A stretch of 19,527 nucleotides of DNA. Origin: Betaproteobacteria bacterium. GTDB lineage: Bacteria; Pseudomonadota; Gammaproteobacteria; Burkholderiales; Rhodocyclaceae. The notes beneath the pieces are model-generated. The model did not search any database, was not told the origin of the DNA, and saw only the letters and a list, made by a program, of their open reading frames with translations. Made by a program: the position numbers and the translations under genes. This document shows, one piece after another, positions 10,565-17,857 of this stretch (within the stretch, counting starts at the first letter, position 1; every line of letters starts with the position of its first letter). The DNA is taken from contig JAPTVL010000266.1 in the NCBI GenBank assembly GCA_028065725.1, positions 1 to 19,527 of the forward strand, in the 5' to 3' direction.

Positions 10565-11934
10565 GGCTTGGGCGCCTGGGGCGTGTAACGCGTTCCGCGT
10601 CCGCTCCCCTCTTGTTGCAGCAGACCCAAGCGAACCAGTGCGCCCAGGTCGCGGTATGCGGTGTTGTAGACGACCCCGAACTCCTTCAGGCACCAGCCGC
10701 TGGTGACGCTACCTGCCTCCAGTCCGTGGTCGAGCATCTGGTCGCGCATCCGGCGAAAACCGCTACCGCGCTCCTCGATGCGGTGAAAGGACGAGAGGCA
10801 CTGGGCCAGGACGGGATTGCGCGAACAGGGCCGGTATTTTCCCTTGCGCAAGCTGGCCAGCGTGAGCGGTGCGGGCGGCAGGCCAGGGCTCAGGATGTTT
10901 ACGCGGTCGGCAAACACCTCAAGAATGATCTTGCGGCCGGCGTCTTCATACTGGCGGTGCGCCACGGCATTCACCAGCGCCTCGCGCAAGCCATCGACGG
11001 GATACTCGTCGAGACGAACGCGATCAAGCCCGACGATGCGCATCGGGTGGCGGGTGTTGCGGTCGACAAAGGCAATGGCGCGCTCGATGGCGAGTGGCAT
11101 CGTCCCACGGATGTCTTCGTGGTCGCGCGGATCGCCGTCCGCCTCGGTACTGCGGTAGGCGTCGGCCAGGATGCGGCACTGGGGAAAGACCGCCGAAGGA
11201 TCTTTGGCCAGCAGGACGATGCCGGCAGCGGTGGCGTAGTGCTCGCCGGCGGCGGGGTCGTGCCAGACCAGGCTGCGCAGGGCGGCGCTGGCCAGCAGGT
11301 CGTGATCGCTGAGTTCGTCCGCCTTGCGCTGTTCGGCGGCGGCGATCAAGCGACGCGCCATGTTCAGGTCGAGGTCTTGCCAGCGCATTCGGTCGAGCGG
11401 GCGGGACTCGAAGGCGGAGGTCGCTTCGATGGTGTGCTCGGCGATTTCGTTCTCGTCGCTGGTCGGCGCGATGCCGAAGCGATCGTTCAACAGCTTCAAC
11501 AGTGCCGAACGGACTTCCTTCTGCAATTCGATGACGTTGCCGAAACGCTTGTATTTTGGGCCGTCCGCGTCGAGCTCGGCCAGCAGGACGAGCGCTCCCG
11601 GTTCGCGCTGCATGTGCCGCTCGCCCTTGATGAAGGCGAGAACGGGGAGGCTTTTCTCCTTCGCCCGGCGATATTCGGCATGGGTGATGGATAAAGCGCC
11701 CACGAGTGAGCCGTATTGAGCGCCGACAATCAGCAAATAGACCTGGCAGCCATCGAGCGATGCAAGACAGCCCTCCAGAGCCTTGGCAGGCGATGCGGGC
11801 TCGAATTCGTAGAGCACCGGAATGCAATGGGCGGACAGGAACGGGTCGGTGCTGACGAGGTTGTGCACGATAAGACGCTCGTCTTCGAGCTCCTTTTGCA
11901 CCGAACTGACGAACAGGCGGAGTGTCGCGCTCAT
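10561..11934 (-). CDS. DUF4062 domain fused to RecG-like HATPase and winged helix, 457 aa
   Basis: Residues 5-110 match DUF4062 (LRLFVSSVQKELEDER; GAQYGS; ITHAEYRRA), a TIR-like domain often found on NTPase sensors. A helical middle follows. Residues 310-400 form the HATPase_c_4 domain of the AlbA_2/RecG-like family: REALVNAVAHRQYE (317-330, N-box), NILSPGLPP (346-354) and ERGSGFRRM (388-396). The C terminus is a winged helix (YRDLGALVRLGLLQ, then GSGRGTRY). In the usual family the N-terminal domain is AlbA_2, so here DUF4062 occupies that place. The start at 11934 overlaps the stop of a 23-codon stub of the methyltransferase gene (ATGA); a frame open to 12273 runs through DUF4276 in another phase and is not the gene. 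The gene is bracketed by 62-bp direct repeats, so it is a recent insertion. Role as infection sensor or DNA-binding regulator is inferred. Confidence 0.88.
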   Translation of the reverse strand: MSATLRLFVSSVQKELEDERLIVHNLVSTDPFLSAHCIPVLYEFEPASPAKALEGCLASLDGCQVYLLIVGAQYGSLVGALSITHAEYRRAKEKSLPVLAFIKGERHMQREPGALVLLAELDADGPKYKRFGNVIELQKEVRSALLKLLNDRFGIAPTSDENEIAEHTIEATSAFESRPLDRMRWQDLDLNMARRLIAAAEQRKADELSDHDLLASAALRSLVWHDPAAGEHYATAAGIVLLAKDPSAVFPQCRILADAYRSTEADGDPRDHEDIRGTMPLAIERAIAFVDRNTRHPMRIVGLDRVRLDEYPVDGLREALVNAVAHRQYEDAGRKIILEVFADRVNILSPGLPPAPLTLASLRKGKYRPCSRNPVLAQCLSSFHRIEERGSGFRRMRDQMLDHGLEAGSVTSGWCLKEFGVVYNTAYRDLGALVRLGLLQQEGSGRGTRYTPQAPKP

Positions 11935-12002
11935 CGCGTGGCCACCTTGTTGATCGTCTCCAGCGGCAGGGCGACTTCGATGAGTTTTTTCTTGGGGGTC
12001 AT
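11931..12002 (-). pseudogene. Stub of the DUF1156 methyltransferase start (23 codons)
   Basis: Reads [18 protein letters not shown] and then KVATR before a stop; the functional gene reads the same with EAIN. It is the coding part of repeat copy A. Its ATG overlaps the DUF4276 stop (ATGA) and its stop overlaps the DUF4062-gene ATG (ATGA), so the stub may still pass ribosomes from one gene to the next. Confidence 0.85.
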
Positions 12003-12010
12003 GGGGCAAG
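11949..12010. repeat. 62-bp direct repeat, copy A (end of DUF4276 gene / methyltransferase stub)
   Basis: Identical to 10254-10315 except for two positions. Outside these limits the two copies diverge at once, apart from a CAG or CCAG just beyond the right end. In coding direction the repeat starts inside the last codons of the DUF4276 gene and ends after codon 18 of the stub. Confidence 0.95.
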
Positions 12011-12607
12011 CAGATTCCGGATTTGATCATGAATGCGCCGGAAGGAATCGTTGGTCCTGGCCTGTTCGAGATCGAAAGCCCGTGTGAAATCGAGCTGATG
12101 AACGATGGGATCGTAAGGCTGCGGCATGCGCTGCGACAACCAGCCCTTGGCGTCTCGGGTGAGTTCGGGATCGGCCGGGGGGACGAGGTCGCTAGGCAGG
12201 CCGGCGTGGCCGCGCAGGGAAGCCGCCGCCGCGATGAACCAGGTTTCGTATTCCCGGTGAGCGAGAAACACATGAACGCTCACGTCAGCCCGAACGGCGC
12301 GGCCGCGGCGCAGCAGTTCGGGCCCCAACTCGGCGGGACAATCGTCCTCGCAGTCGAGCAGGATCAGCACATGTCCTCGCGCCTGCGCCGCTTTCGCCGC
12401 AGCCAGGGCAAACTGCCGGCGAAAGTAGTCGGGATCGTTCAGGAAGGAGCCCGACTTGACCCGGATAGGCGGGTTCACCCGCACCGGAATTCCGGCATTC
12501 GCTTGTAGTGCGAGTCGATGCAGCAGCGCAGGCACTGCCTGCACCTCGCCATGCCCTTCGACGATGGGGACGAGCAAGGTCATGCTCGGTGAGCGCTCAG
12601 TTGCCAT
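11999..12607 (-). CDS. DUF4276 TOPRIM-like protein, 202 aa
   Basis: The motif VPIVEGHGEVQAVPALL (residues 13-29, E17) followed by LILLDCEDDCPAELG (81-95, D85) and REYETWFIA (118-126) is the DUF4276 pattern. It matches a TOPRIM fold: a catalytic Glu after the first strand, then an acidic cluster after the second. DUF4276 genes are regularly paired with an AAA_21 ATPase, as here; the layout recalls PARIS (AriA ATPase with a DUF4435 TOPRIM effector) and the OLD nucleases, where both domains are in one chain. The gene overlaps the end of the ATPase gene by 11 bases. A second ATG at 12583 (MTLLVPIVEG) fits family N termini better and cannot be excluded. Probable nuclease or regulatory effector released by its ATPase partner; this is inferred from analogy. 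Confidence 0.85.
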   Translation of the reverse strand: MATERSPSMTLLVPIVEGHGEVQAVPALLHRLALQANAGIPVRVNPPIRVKSGSFLNDPDYFRRQFALAAAKAAQARGHVLILLDCEDDCPAELGPELLRRGRAVRADVSVHVFLAHREYETWFIAAAASLRGHAGLPSDLVPPADPELTRDAKGWLSQRMPQPYDPIVHQLDFTRAFDLEQARTNDSFRRIHDQIRNLLAP

Positions 12608-13817
12608 TTAACTCGAACAGCTTGAGCTGGCGCTCGGAGCCGATGTCGGCGAGGGCCTCGGGGTCGGGCGCAAGCTGGTTCTGGCGCAGCAGCTCACCCG
12701 GCGTGAACAGCTTCTCCCTCAGCATCTCCCGCCCCGCCTGATCGAGGGAGCCGATGCGGGTGAGGCCCGCATCGTTCTCCACCGCCAGCACCGACTCGCT
12801 GCCGATGTCGGGATTGTCGAGCAGATCCGGGCTGTGGCTGGTGACGAGAATCTGGACTTGTCGCGAAGCGTCGCGCAGCGCCGCCAGCAGTACGCTCGCC
12901 GCCGCCGGGTGCAGGGCCATTTCGGGCTCTTCAAGTCCGATCAGCAAGGGCGTGCGCTTATCCGGCCGGGCCGCCAGGGCCTGAAAGATGGCCAGCAGGA
13001 TGCCGAAGGCGCGCAGGGTTCCGTCGGACATGGACGAGGCAAGAAATCGCCAGGGGTGTTCCTGGCCCTTGATCGCTTGTCTGAACTCGATGGTTTCCTG
13101 GGAACCGAGGGTTTTGGGCTCGACGGATGTCACCCCGGGCACGATGCGGGAAAGATAGCCGCTGATGCGCTCGCGCAAAGCGGCATCGAATTGCTGCAGG
13201 ACGCTGGCGGCATTGTCCCCGTCCCGGCGCAGCAGATCGCCCGGATCGGGTTTCTGCATGAGGGCGATCTCTCTCGGATTCAGGTTGTATACCTCGATGC
13301 CGGAAAGGGCATCGAAGACCGGGCGGAATTCCGGGAGTCCCGATGCCGCGACCAACAACAGCCGGTCCGGAAGGCTGGCCGGCAACTGCGACACCGACGA
13401 ATCGACGACTCTGCCGGACTTGACGTGATAGTGATGAATGCGCTCGAGCGCAGCGCCGGAAGCGATGCGGCACTCCTCGTTCTGGACATCGAAGCCGCCC
13501 GATGGTTTGGCGCCCACTCGGAAGCTGTAATGTCCTGCGCTGCCGTCCGGCAAGACAAAATCGAGACGAATTGCGAAATGGTTGGGGTGCCCGCCGGAGC
13601 GGCGGCGAACTTCCTTGATCGTGCCCCGATCTCGCAGGGCGTGGTCCAGGGAGGTTCTCAGGGAGTCGGCGACGAAGCGCAAGGCATCGAGAAAATTGCT
13701 CTTGCCTGCGCCGTTGGGGCCGACGAGGAACATGAGCGACTGCAAGTCGACCTGGCAGGCCGCAATGCTCTTGTAATTGCGGACTGTTACCTGGCGAATG
13801 AAGGGTGTTTTCATCAT
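12597..13817 (-). CDS. AAA_21/OLD-type (SMC-like) ATPase, 406 aa
   Basis: The opening IRQVTVRNYKSIAACQVDL followed by Walker A VGPNGAGKSN (32-41) is typical of the AAA_15/AAA_21 group. The ABC signature-like SMSDGTLRAFGILLAI (262-277), Walker B LLIGLEEPEMALHP (291-304, E296/E297) and the H-switch TSHSPDLLD (326-334) are all intact, so it should hydrolyse ATP as a dimer. The final 60 residues (AGREMLREKLFTPGELLRQN) match tails found in ATPases paired with DUF4276. Either of two adjacent ATGs (13817 or 13814) could start it; no strong Shine-Dalgarno is visible. Its end overlaps DUF4276, making a two-gene cassette. Downstream of the helicase and of a pseudogene remnant, it looks like an inserted module rather than part of the methylase core. 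Confidence 0.92.
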   Translation of the reverse strand: MMKTPFIRQVTVRNYKSIAACQVDLQSLMFLVGPNGAGKSNFLDALRFVADSLRTSLDHALRDRGTIKEVRRRSGGHPNHFAIRLDFVLPDGSAGHYSFRVGAKPSGGFDVQNEECRIASGAALERIHHYHVKSGRVVDSSVSQLPASLPDRLLLVAASGLPEFRPVFDALSGIEVYNLNPREIALMQKPDPGDLLRRDGDNAASVLQQFDAALRERISGYLSRIVPGVTSVEPKTLGSQETIEFRQAIKGQEHPWRFLASSMSDGTLRAFGILLAIFQALAARPDKRTPLLIGLEEPEMALHPAAASVLLAALRDASRQVQILVTSHSPDLLDNPDIGSESVLAVENDAGLTRIGSLDQAGREMLREKLFTPGELLRQNQLAPDPEALADIGSERQLKLFELNGN

Positions 13818-13832
13818 GCGCTCGCTTTCATG

Positions 13833-13851
13833 GTTTTATCCTGGGGGTCAT
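13833..13851. repeat. Degenerate third copy of the junction repeat
   Basis: GTTTTATCCTGGGGGTCAT matches copy A (11984-12002) at 17 of 19 positions. In coding direction it begins ATGACCCCCAG like the methyltransferase start. It lies just before the AAA_21 gene. The match is short and low in complexity, so chance cannot be ruled out. Confidence 0.45.
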
Positions 13852-14037
13852 AGTGGCGGGTGCGGTTGCGGCCGAACAGCAGCAGGCCGCCCACGGTCGG
13901 CACGGCGCGGCCTTGATGGGTGGCGACAAGGCGCAGGGTGGCGCGAGATCGCGGCGAACCAGTTTGCGCACCGAGGCAAAGAACTCGGAAGCGACTCGGA
14001 AGTCAATGGCTTCCGAGTCGGATCGGCAAGCGCTCAT
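13852..14037 (-). pseudogene. Decayed AlbA_2/RecG-like ATP-binding protein fragment
   Basis: The 216 bases between the helicase stop and the AAA_21 gene hold two out-of-phase pieces of one known protein type. One frame gives SEAIDFRVASEFFASVRKLV and then RRDL. A shifted frame then gives TLRLVATHQGRAVPTVGGLL and then LFGRNRTRHY. Together they read like the stretch of AlbA_2/HATPase transcription-regulator-like proteins that ends in PTVGGLLLFG. A frameshift lies near 13950, and both the start and the ATPase half are missing. An ATG at 14037 overlaps the helicase stop (ATGA), so a 69-residue frame is open, but its second half is nonsense. It is the relic of an earlier cargo gene related to the HATPase half of the DUF4062 protein downstream. 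Recognition is from memory of the family. Confidence 0.65.
13992..14020 (-). other. Perfect 11-bp inverted repeat just after the helicase stop
   Basis: CGACTCGGAAG (13992-14002) and CTTCCGAGTCG (14010-14020) pair perfectly around a 7-base loop. ACTCGGAAG is also repeated directly at 13983. In the minus-strand mRNA the hairpin lies about 13 bases past the helicase stop. No U-tract follows, so it is a poor intrinsic terminator; it may stabilise the upstream mRNA or be a chance feature of the pseudogene. Confidence 0.5.
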
Positions 14038-17000
14038 CGCGGCGTCTCCGCCCGCGCCAGCAACTCGGCGAAATCGTAATTCACGCTGGTCACGCCGAAG
14101 TCCGGCTCGCGCTGGAAAGGCTGGCGCAGGTAGTGGCTGCGGTGGGTTTCCTGGCCATTGAGTTCGCCGGTGAATTCGACGATGGCGAGGATGAAGTCGT
14201 CCGGTTTGTTGAGCGAGTAGAGAACCTCGTTCCTCGTCACGGTGATGGTGGGCGCACCGGAAACCCGCCCCTTCACTTCGATGAAGCGCAGCTTGCCGGT
14301 GTCAGGAATCCGGCTTTCGATGTCGTAGCCGAGCTTCTCGAATTCGCGGTCGGTGGGCTCGAAACCCAGGCTGCGCTCGATGTCCATGACGATGGCGCGG
14401 GCACGGGCGGCACTGATCTGGGTATCCACCGGTGCTGTGGAATTGCCAAGAGAGGCAGATGCCTGTCCGGTCATGGCTCTGATCAGGCCCATCGGCACCA
14501 CCAGCAGTCCGCCCAGCACCACGGGAGGCAGAGGCGAGAGTTGGGCTTCGAGCTTCAGTTCTTCCAGCCGCTGTTGCAGCCGCCCTTGCAGCAGGTCGGC
14601 GCGCTTCCTGGCTTCATTGGAGTTGAGTTTGGCGTTCGGCCGGCCGGCCTGCTCCTGGAGCTTGAGTTCTTCGGCGCGGTGGTCCCAGTAGGTGATTTCC
14701 TTGGTGAGCCGTTCTTTCACCGCCGCCTCGGTCTTGACAATGAGTTCGAGCTTATGGCCACGTACTTCGGCCAGGTGCTCCGGCACCACGTCGGCGATGG
14801 CGTGAGCCTGTGCCTTTTGCTCCAGCCCACGTTTGATCCACTGACATTCGGGCCGGTCGAGGATGGCTTCACAGCCGGGCTCGCCCGCCGCCAGGGGGCG
14901 GTAGTCGAGATAGGGGGCGTAATGGACGTGGCGGGCGGCGCCGTCGGCGTCCATCTCGACGTAGAGCATGCGCCTGGAGACGACGCGGCGCTCGCCGGCG
15001 CGGGTGATGCCGGCGTCCTGGATCGCGTGCTCCAGGTAGAACAGAACGCGGGGCCGGGTGCCGGCATCACGCTCATCGACCAGCATGGTGCCGCGTTTCA
15101 GCAGATCCCGATTGCGCTCCAGCGTGAGGTCGATGACGGCGTCGAGCAGCGGGTGGCCGGGACAGACAAAGGCGGCCAGCGGCTCGCCCTGCGGGGCCAC
15201 CAGGGATTTCTCGAAGGCGATGCGTTCGTAACGCGGCAGCACGGGTTCGCCAATGCCGATGAGGCGATCCCGGTTGCGCACCGGGGCGGGAACGTGGGTG
15301 ATCTCATAGCGTCTGGCCTCCCGTTGTTTCACCGCACCTCCGAGCCGTTTGAAGGCTTCGTGAAAGAAGGATTCGATGTAGTGGGGTTGCAGGCGGCGGG
15401 CATCGGCGCGTTCCATGTCTTCGCGGATGCGCCGCACCTGGCTGAGGTCCATGGCGTCGGGAACCAGTGCGCCTTCATCGAGCAGCTCCTGAAGATGCTT
15501 GCGGTCGAGCGCGGTATCGAGCACGGTGCTGAGGTAAGCTTTGACCTCCGGCTGTTCGCCGTGGCGGATGGCTTCGATCAGCAGGTCGCGCAAGGATTTG
15601 CCTTCGAACTGGAGTTTGCCGAGGACGTCAAATACCTGTCCGCCCAGCGTCTGGCGCGCCTGTTCGAGCTTCTCCAGCAGCTTGCGGTAGACGTCGCCCT
15701 CGCGGGTTTCCTCGGCCACCAGGTTCCACAGGTGACAGACCTCGGTCTGGCCGATACGGTGGATGCGGCCGAAGCGTTGTTCGATCCGGTTGGGGTTCCA
15801 CGGCAGGTCGTAGTTGACCATCAGGTGTGCGCGCTGGAGGTTGATGCCCTCGCCCGCGGCGTCGGTGGCCAGCAGCACCTGCACCTCGGGGTCGTGCCTG
15901 AAGGATTCCTGCACCTTCAGGCGTTCTTCGCGGCCGATGCCGCCGTGGATGACGACCACGGCTTCCTTGCGGCCCAGCAAGGTCGTGATGCGGCTTTCCA
16001 GATAGTTGAGCGTGTCGCGGTGCTCGGTGAAGATGACCAGCTTCTGGCGCGGCGAGGGCCTGGGCGGCGGGATCGCGCCGGCGCCATAGGGGGCGTCAGA
16101 TTCGGCGACATGGTGAACGACGGCCCCGGGGGTGAAAATTTCCCCGAGGAGGCTGGCCAGTTCGCGCCACTTGGTATCGGTGCCGCTGCGACGAACCGCC
16201 AGGGCCTGGGCTTCCAGCCCCTGCAGGGTTTCGATTTCGATGCGCAGCTCGGCAATGGAACGGGCGGCGGTGGCCTGGTCGAGGATCTCCTCCTCGGCGG
16301 CCTCGACTTCGTTGTCCGGCGCTTCTTCCAGGTCCTCCACATCTTCGCTATCAAGGTCAGGTACAGTGGCCGCCACGATGGGCGCGGCCTGGCCGCCGCG
16401 TTGCAGCACTTCGAGTTCCCGCAGCCGGCCCTCCAGGCGCTCGCGCCGACGGCGCAGGGATTGGCTGATGGCTTCGGGCGAGGAGGCCAGCCGCCGCTGC
16501 AGGATGGTCAGCGCAAAGCCGACGGTGCCGGCGCGCTTGTCGTTTTCCAGGGCTTCGGCGCGGTCGAACTCATTGCGCACGTAATCGGTGACGATCTTGT
16601 AGAGCCGGGCTTCGGCGTCCGACAGCTTGTAGGGCACGGTGTAGGCGATGCGCTGAGGGAACAGCGGCGTGCCGTCGAACTTGAGCAGTTTCTCCTTCAC
16701 CATCCGGCGCATCAGGTCCGAGACGTCGGCGGTGTGCACGCCATCGCGGTAGCGCCCCTCGAATCGGTCTCCGTCCAGGAGTGCCATGAACAACTGGAAG
16801 TCGGCTTCCTTGCCGTTGTGCGGCGTCGCCGTCATCAAGAGGAAATGCCGGGTGAGGGTCGAGAGCAGTTGGCCGAGCCGGTAACGCTTGGTGTATTTGG
16901 TTTCGCCGCCGAACACTGTCGCCGACATCTTGTGCGCCTCGTCGCAGACCACCAGGTCCCAGCGGCAATCGGCTGCCTGGAGCTTCTGCTGCACGTCTTC

Positions 17001-17633
17001 GTTGCGCGAAAGCTTGTCGAGGCGGGCGATGACCAGCCTGGTTTCGAGGAACCAGTTGCCGGTGCGTGCCGCCTCCAGCTTGTCGTTGGTGAGAATCTCG
17101 AAGGGCAGATGAAAGCGCCGATAGAGTTCGTCCTGCCACTGCTCGGCGAGGCTGCCGGGGCAGACGATCAGGCAGCGTTGCAGATCGCCGCGGGCGATCA
17201 GCTCCTTGATGAGCAGCCCGGCCATGATGGTCTTGCCGGCGCCCGGGTCGTCCGCCAGCAGGAAGCGCAGCGGCTGGCGCGGCAGCATGGACTCATAGAC
17301 CGCGGTGATCTGGTGCGGCAGCGGCTCGACAACCGAGGTATGCACCGCCAGCACCGGGTCGAACAGATGGGCCAGGCGGATGCGCTGGGCCTCGGACACC
17401 AGGCGGAAGAGTGCGCCGTCACCGTCGAAACTCCAGGGCCTGCCCTGTTCCACGAGTTCCAGGCGGGGCTCGTCGTGACGGTAGAGCAGCTCGTTGGCCA
17501 CCTTGCCGGATGCCGTCTTGTAGGTGAGCTCCAGCGCCTCCGAGCCGAACCACTGGACGCTGACGACCGTCACCAGCGCATCGGGGACGATGCCGCGCAG
17601 GGCGGCGCTGGGCTGGAGTTGTTCGAGCTTCAT
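14034..17633 (-). CDS. SNF2/DEAH-type helicase with C-terminal DUF3883-like domain, 1199 aa
   Basis: Superfamily 2 helicase with all motifs: motif I ADDPGAGKT (127-135), DEAH (231-234), TATPHNG (268-274), C-terminal lobe KLVIFTEHRD (531-540), and ATDAAGEGINL followed by QRFGRIHRIGQ (619-629). An acidic, coiled-coil-like insertion (about 380-480) separates the two lobes. Near the end, GYDIESR, then LRFIEVKG (E1119, K1121) and VTRNEVLYSL match DUF3883, with a D/ExK pattern like PD-(D/E)XK nucleases. The protein resembles the DISARM class 1 helicase DrmD and the helicases often encoded near DUF1156/DUF499 genes. It probably translocates on invading DNA. The start MKLEQLQPS at 17633 fits the family; a GTG at 17696 would add 21 residues read through a palindrome. 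It is the first gene of the operon. Confidence 0.93.
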   Translation of the reverse strand: MKLEQLQPSAALRGIVPDALVTVVSVQWFGSEALELTYKTASGKVANELLYRHDEPRLELVEQGRPWSFDGDGALFRLVSEAQRIRLAHLFDPVLAVHTSVVEPLPHQITAVYESMLPRQPLRFLLADDPGAGKTIMAGLLIKELIARGDLQRCLIVCPGSLAEQWQDELYRRFHLPFEILTNDKLEAARTGNWFLETRLVIARLDKLSRNEDVQQKLQAADCRWDLVVCDEAHKMSATVFGGETKYTKRYRLGQLLSTLTRHFLLMTATPHNGKEADFQLFMALLDGDRFEGRYRDGVHTADVSDLMRRMVKEKLLKFDGTPLFPQRIAYTVPYKLSDAEARLYKIVTDYVRNEFDRAEALENDKRAGTVGFALTILQRRLASSPEAISQSLRRRRERLEGRLRELEVLQRGGQAAPIVAATVPDLDSEDVEDLEEAPDNEVEAAEEEILDQATAARSIAELRIEIETLQGLEAQALAVRRSGTDTKWRELASLLGEIFTPGAVVHHVAESDAPYGAGAIPPPRPSPRQKLVIFTEHRDTLNYLESRITTLLGRKEAVVVIHGGIGREERLKVQESFRHDPEVQVLLATDAAGEGINLQRAHLMVNYDLPWNPNRIEQRFGRIHRIGQTEVCHLWNLVAEETREGDVYRKLLEKLEQARQTLGGQVFDVLGKLQFEGKSLRDLLIEAIRHGEQPEVKAYLSTVLDTALDRKHLQELLDEGALVPDAMDLSQVRRIREDMERADARRLQPHYIESFFHEAFKRLGGAVKQREARRYEITHVPAPVRNRDRLIGIGEPVLPRYERIAFEKSLVAPQGEPLAAFVCPGHPLLDAVIDLTLERNRDLLKRGTMLVDERDAGTRPRVLFYLEHAIQDAGITRAGERRVVSRRMLYVEMDADGAARHVHYAPYLDYRPLAAGEPGCEAILDRPECQWIKRGLEQKAQAHAIADVVPEHLAEVRGHKLELIVKTEAAVKERLTKEITYWDHRAEELKLQEQAGRPNAKLNSNEARKRADLLQGRLQQRLEELKLEAQLSPLPPVVLGGLLVVPMGLIRAMTGQASASLGNSTAPVDTQISAARARAIVMDIERSLGFEPTDREFEKLGYDIESRIPDTGKLRFIEVKGRVSGAPTITVTRNEVLYSLNKPDDFILAIVEFTGELNGQETHRSHYLRQPFQREPDFGVTSVNYDFAELLARAETPR

Positions 17634-17815
17634 TGTCGGGCGGGCTTCTGCCTTCTTCCTGGATTCCGGACAAGTCCGGCATTGTCCATCAGCCACCGAT
17701 CATGAGCAATGCAATCGTGCATGATCCGCCCATGATGCAGTCAAGCCCTTGCGAACATGTCGTAAAATCCGCCGGTTGAGATCAACGCCCTGCCTATTGA
17801 ACGATGAGGAAGGTA
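17634..17815. promoter_or_regulatory. Divergent intergenic region with palindromes
   Basis: This separates the defence operon (minus) from the DnaJ-like gene (plus). It holds CCGGAC-AA-GTCCGG (17666-17679), GATCATG (17698-17704) with its inverse CATGATC (17720-17726), and inside the latter ATGCA-ATCG-TGCAT (17709-17722). A minus-strand TTGACT (17744-17739) is a fair -35 element; the matching -10 position falls on the inner palindrome and is poor, as expected for a repressed or activator-dependent promoter. On the plus strand TAAAAT (17763-17768) is a plausible -10 without a good -35. Confidence 0.5.
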
Positions 17816-17857
17816 ATGCCCGAGCGCCCCGCTATTTTATGGAATGTCCGCTCATGA
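17816..17857 (+). CDS. Possible 13-codon leader peptide coupled to the DnaJ-like gene
   Basis: The ATG at 17816 follows a strong Shine-Dalgarno (GAGGAAGG). The frame reads MPERPAILWNVRS and stops at a TGA that overlaps the ATG of the next gene (ATGA). The downstream start has only a weak GGAA of its own, so ribosomes may be delivered by this short frame. It may be a true leader, or the Shine-Dalgarno may mark a start lost by a frameshift. Confidence 0.35.
   Translation: MPERPAILWNVRS

Noticed and set aside
10561..12273. 570-codon version of the DUF4062 gene
   Set aside because: The first 113 codons read DUF4276 and the methyltransferase stub in a wrong frame; DUF4062 itself begins at MSATLRLFVSS (11934).
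16040..16090. Second REP-like insertion, encoding PPPRPSPRQ in the helicase
   Set aside because: No palindrome comparable to the one at 9725-9750; probably an ordinary proline-rich linker.
13920..17705. 1261-codon open frame on the plus strand opposite the helicase
   Set aside because: It is a codon-bias shadow: high G+C leaves the antisense frame without stops. The translation shows no domain, while the minus strand has all helicase motifs.
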